Of a stretch of DNA of 37,304 bases, positions 35,459 through 37,304 are shown piece by piece. Every line of letters begins with the position of its first letter. Positions within the stretch are counted from its first letter, which is position 1. The stretch lies in assembly GCF_000966975.1 (NCBI RefSeq), contig NZ_JZWV01000036.1, positions 1 to 37,304 on the forward strand, written 5' to 3'. Source of the stretch: Streptomyces katrae (GTDB taxonomy: Bacteria; Actinomycetota; Actinomycetes; Streptomycetales; Streptomycetaceae). The notes under the pieces were generated by a model that saw only the letters and a program-made list of their open reading frames with translations, was not told the DNA's origin and ran no database searches. Made by a program: the position numbers and the translations under genes.

Positions 35459-35489
35459 GAGCCGACCCGCCCGCCCGGCGGGTCGGCTC
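35459..35489. terminator. Bidirectional terminator between flavodoxin and formate dehydrogenase genes
   Basis: Positions 35459-35471 pair perfectly with 35477-35489 (13 bp) around CGCCC. The stem overlaps the stop codon of the convergent gene, so it can act on both transcripts. Confidence 0.85.
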
Positions 35490-37304
35490 AACACGCGGTC
35501 ACCCGGACGGCGGTGACTTTGTACTCGGGGCAGGAGGTGACGGGGTCGGCGTGGCCGGAGGTCAGCCGGTTCACCCCGGTCGCGGGGAAGTGGAAGGCGC
35601 AGAACACCTGGCCCGGCGCGGGTTCCGGGCTGATCCGGGCCGTGAGACGGGCGCGGCCGTGGCGGCTCTCCACCGTGACGGGCTCGCCGTCCCCGATGCC
35701 GAGGCGGGCCGCGTCGTCGGGGTGCAGGTCCAGGTGGTCGACCGGGGCGAGCCCCAGGTTGCCGCTGCGGCGGGTCATGCTGCCGGAGTTGTAGTGCGCC
35801 CAGCGCCGGCCGGTGACGAGGACCAGCGGGTGGTCGTCGTCGGGGGTCTCGCCGGGCGGCAGGTACGGGACGGCGGCCAGGTGGGCGAGTCCGTCCGGGG
35901 TGGCGAAGCGCTCCTCGTACAGCTTCGGCGTGCCGGGCCCGGCCGGGTCCGGGCAGGGCCAGGCCACGGCTCCCTCGCGGTCCAGGCGTTCGTGCGACAG
36001 TCCGGCGAAGAGCGGCGCGACGCGGGCGCACTCGGCCAGCGCGGCCGCCGGCGTCGGACAACCGAGGTCGCGCCCCATGGCCGATGCGACCGCGTGGAGG
36101 GCCGCGAAGTCGCTGAGGGCCCGGCCCGGCGGACGGACGGCGGCCCGGACCCTCTGGAAGCGGCGGTCGAAGTTCACGAAGGTGCCGTCCTTCTCCAGCC
36201 AGGAGGCCGCGGGCAGGACGAGGTCGGCGCGCTGGGCGGTCCGTGACGGGAACAGCTCGCTGCAGATGACGAACGGGCAGGAATCGAGGGCTCGTTCCAC
36301 GTTCCCGGTGTCGGGGTCGGTGGCGCAGACGTCCTCCCCCAGGACCCACAGCGCCCGCAAGCCGCCCGCACGCGCGGCGGCGAACATGTCGGGGATGCGC
36401 AGGCCCGGTCGCGCGGGGACGGCCCCGCCCCACACCGCTTCCGCCCGCGCACGGGCGGCGGGGTCGGTCACCTTGCCGTAGCCGGGCAGCAGGTCGGGGA
36501 GGGCGCCCATGTCGGAGGCGCCCTGGACGTTGTTCTGGCCGCGCAGCGGGTTCACGCCGTAGCCGCGGTCGGTGCCCACGGCCCCGCGCAGGATTGCCAG
36601 GTTGGCCAGGGTGCGCACCCCGTCGGTGCCGTGGAGGTGCTCGGTGACGCCGAGCCCGTAGACGATGGCGGGGCGTTCGGCCCGTCCGTACAGCCGGGCG
36701 GCGGCGACCAGGTCGGCCGCGGGCACACCCGTCAGGAGGGCCACCTGCTCGGGGGTGTAGGACGCCACCAGTTCCGCCAGTTCCGTCGTCCCGCCGGCCC
36801 GCTCCCGCAGGAACCGGTGGTCGACCAGATCCTCGGCGAGCAGGACGTGGGCCAGGCCGTGGAAGAGTGCGACGTTCGTCCCGGGCCTCGGCCGCAGGTG
36901 GACGTCCGCGTACCGGGCCAGGCCCACCTCACGTGGGTCGGCGACCACCAGCCGCGCCCCGCGCAGAGCGCTTCGCAACAGCCGGGCCCCGACCACGGGG
37001 TGGGCTTCGACCGGGTTGGCGCCGACGACCAGCAGGCAGTCCGCCCGTACCAGGCCGTCGAACGCGTCGGTGCCGCCGGACAGCCCGAAGGAAGCCACGA
37101 GCCCCGCGGCCGAGGGGGCGTGGCACAGGCGGGAGCAGTTGTCGATGTTGTTGGTCCCGACCACGGTGCGCATGAACTTCTGGAACAGGTAGTTCTCCTC
37201 GTTGGTGGCCCGCGCCGAGGAGATGGCGGCGACCGAGTCGGGGCCGTACGCGCCGACGGCCGCTGCCAGCCGCCGCGCGATGTGCGCGGTGGCCGTCTCC
37301 CAGG
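35488..37304 (-). CDS. Molybdopterin oxidoreductase, formate dehydrogenase alpha-like (5' end missing)
   Basis: The frame is open to the window edge, so the N-terminus (Fe-S cluster domain) lies beyond. Visible are the active-site region GTNNIDNCSRLCHAPSAAGL, where Cys replaces the selenocysteine of E. coli FDH-H, and LLVVGANPVEAHPVVGARLL. GALPDLLPGYGKV and the bis-MGD motifs NPLRGQNNVQGASDMG and LPAASWLEKDGTFVNFDRRF follow. The C-terminal molybdopterin-dinucleotide-binding barrel has RRWAHYNSGSMTRRSGNLGL and FCAFHFPATGVNRLTSGHAD. It should oxidise formate to CO2 with a Mo/W-bis-MGD centre and pass electrons to an unseen partner. It probably belongs to an fdh operon extending left to right on the minus strand, outside this window. 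Confidence 0.9.
   Translation of the reverse strand, partial: WETATAHIARRLAAAVGAYGPDSVAAISSARATNEENYLFQKFMRTVVGTNNIDNCSRLCHAPSAAGLVASFGLSGGTDAFDGLVRADCLLVVGANPVEAHPVVGARLLRSALRGARLVVADPREVGLARYADVHLRPRPGTNVALFHGLAHVLLAEDLVDHRFLRERAGGTTELAELVASYTPEQVALLTGVPAADLVAAARLYGRAERPAIVYGLGVTEHLHGTDGVRTLANLAILRGAVGTDRGYGVNPLRGQNNVQGASDMGALPDLLPGYGKVTDPAARARAEAVWGGAVPARPGLRIPDMFAAARAGGLRALWVLGEDVCATDPDTGNVERALDSCPFVICSELFPSRTAQRADLVLPAASWLEKDGTFVNFDRRFQRVRAAVRPPGRALSDFAALHAVASAMGRDLGCPTPAAALAECARVAPLFAGLSHERLDREGAVAWPCPDPAGPGTPKLYEERFATPDGLAHLAAVPYLPPGETPDDDHPLVLVTGRRWAHYNSGSMTRRSGNLGLAPVDHLDLHPDDAARLGIGDGEPVTVESRHGRARLTARISPEPAPGQVFCAFHFPATGVNRLTSGHADPVTSCPEYKVTAVRVTAC

Overview
The window is high-GC actinobacterial DNA and almost certainly comes from a Streptomyces or close relative. 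The signs are strong G/C bias at third codon positions, many GTG starts, a Streptomyces-type GH46 chitosanase with a CsnR-like operator, a monomeric NADP-isocitrate dehydrogenase, a CobF-type precorrin-6A synthase and a LutABC operon. No database search was possible. Family calls rest on motifs and overall protein character read from the translation.

Bases 1-16,402 look like ordinary chromosome. They hold the tail of a membrane-anchored SH3-like protein, a HTH-TOBE molybdate-type protein, a CorA transporter, a GNAT acetyltransferase, the chitosanase, a DUF805 membrane protein, isocitrate dehydrogenase, a degenerate STAND-type ATPase fragment, a DUF2254 membrane protein, a GH71 glycoside hydrolase, a class V aminotransferase, CobF, LutABC, a VOC protein and a DUF309 protein.

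At 16,523 there is an intact tRNA-Pro(GGG). Its last 43 bases are repeated exactly at 21,021-21,063. The 4.5 kb between the copies is a compact integrated element with no integrase. It carries one very large HTH-NACHT (STAND NTPase) gene, one divergent 54-aa membrane protein, a replacement terminator for the tRNA, and paired arm-type repeats just inside each end. This is the best candidate for an undescribed system: a minimal, possibly trans-mobilised cargo element that probably carries an anti-phage or other surveillance NTPase.

From 21,340 to the end lies a hypoxia/dormancy cluster that resembles a condensed version of the M. tuberculosis DosR regulon. It contains a PfkB kinase, two universal stress proteins, PEP synthase, an Rv1733c-like membrane protein, a CtpF-like P-type ATPase, an Rv1738-like DUF1876 protein, an ABC transporter, an XRE-PNPOx fusion, nicotinate phosphoribosyltransferase, Hsp20, a flavodoxin-like protein and a formate-dehydrogenase-type molybdoenzyme that runs off the window. 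Four intergenic regions carry five copies of a 14-base palindrome, GGRCC-N4-GGYCC, probably the binding site of a DevR/OsdR-type regulator encoded elsewhere.

Three long genes (icd, the GH71 gene and the P-type ATPase) are each put out of frame by one short tandem duplication of 19, 20 or 10 bp. In each case removing one copy restores a full-length protein. Either this strain carries several slippage-type mutations, possibly reversible, or the assembly has a systematic small-duplication error.
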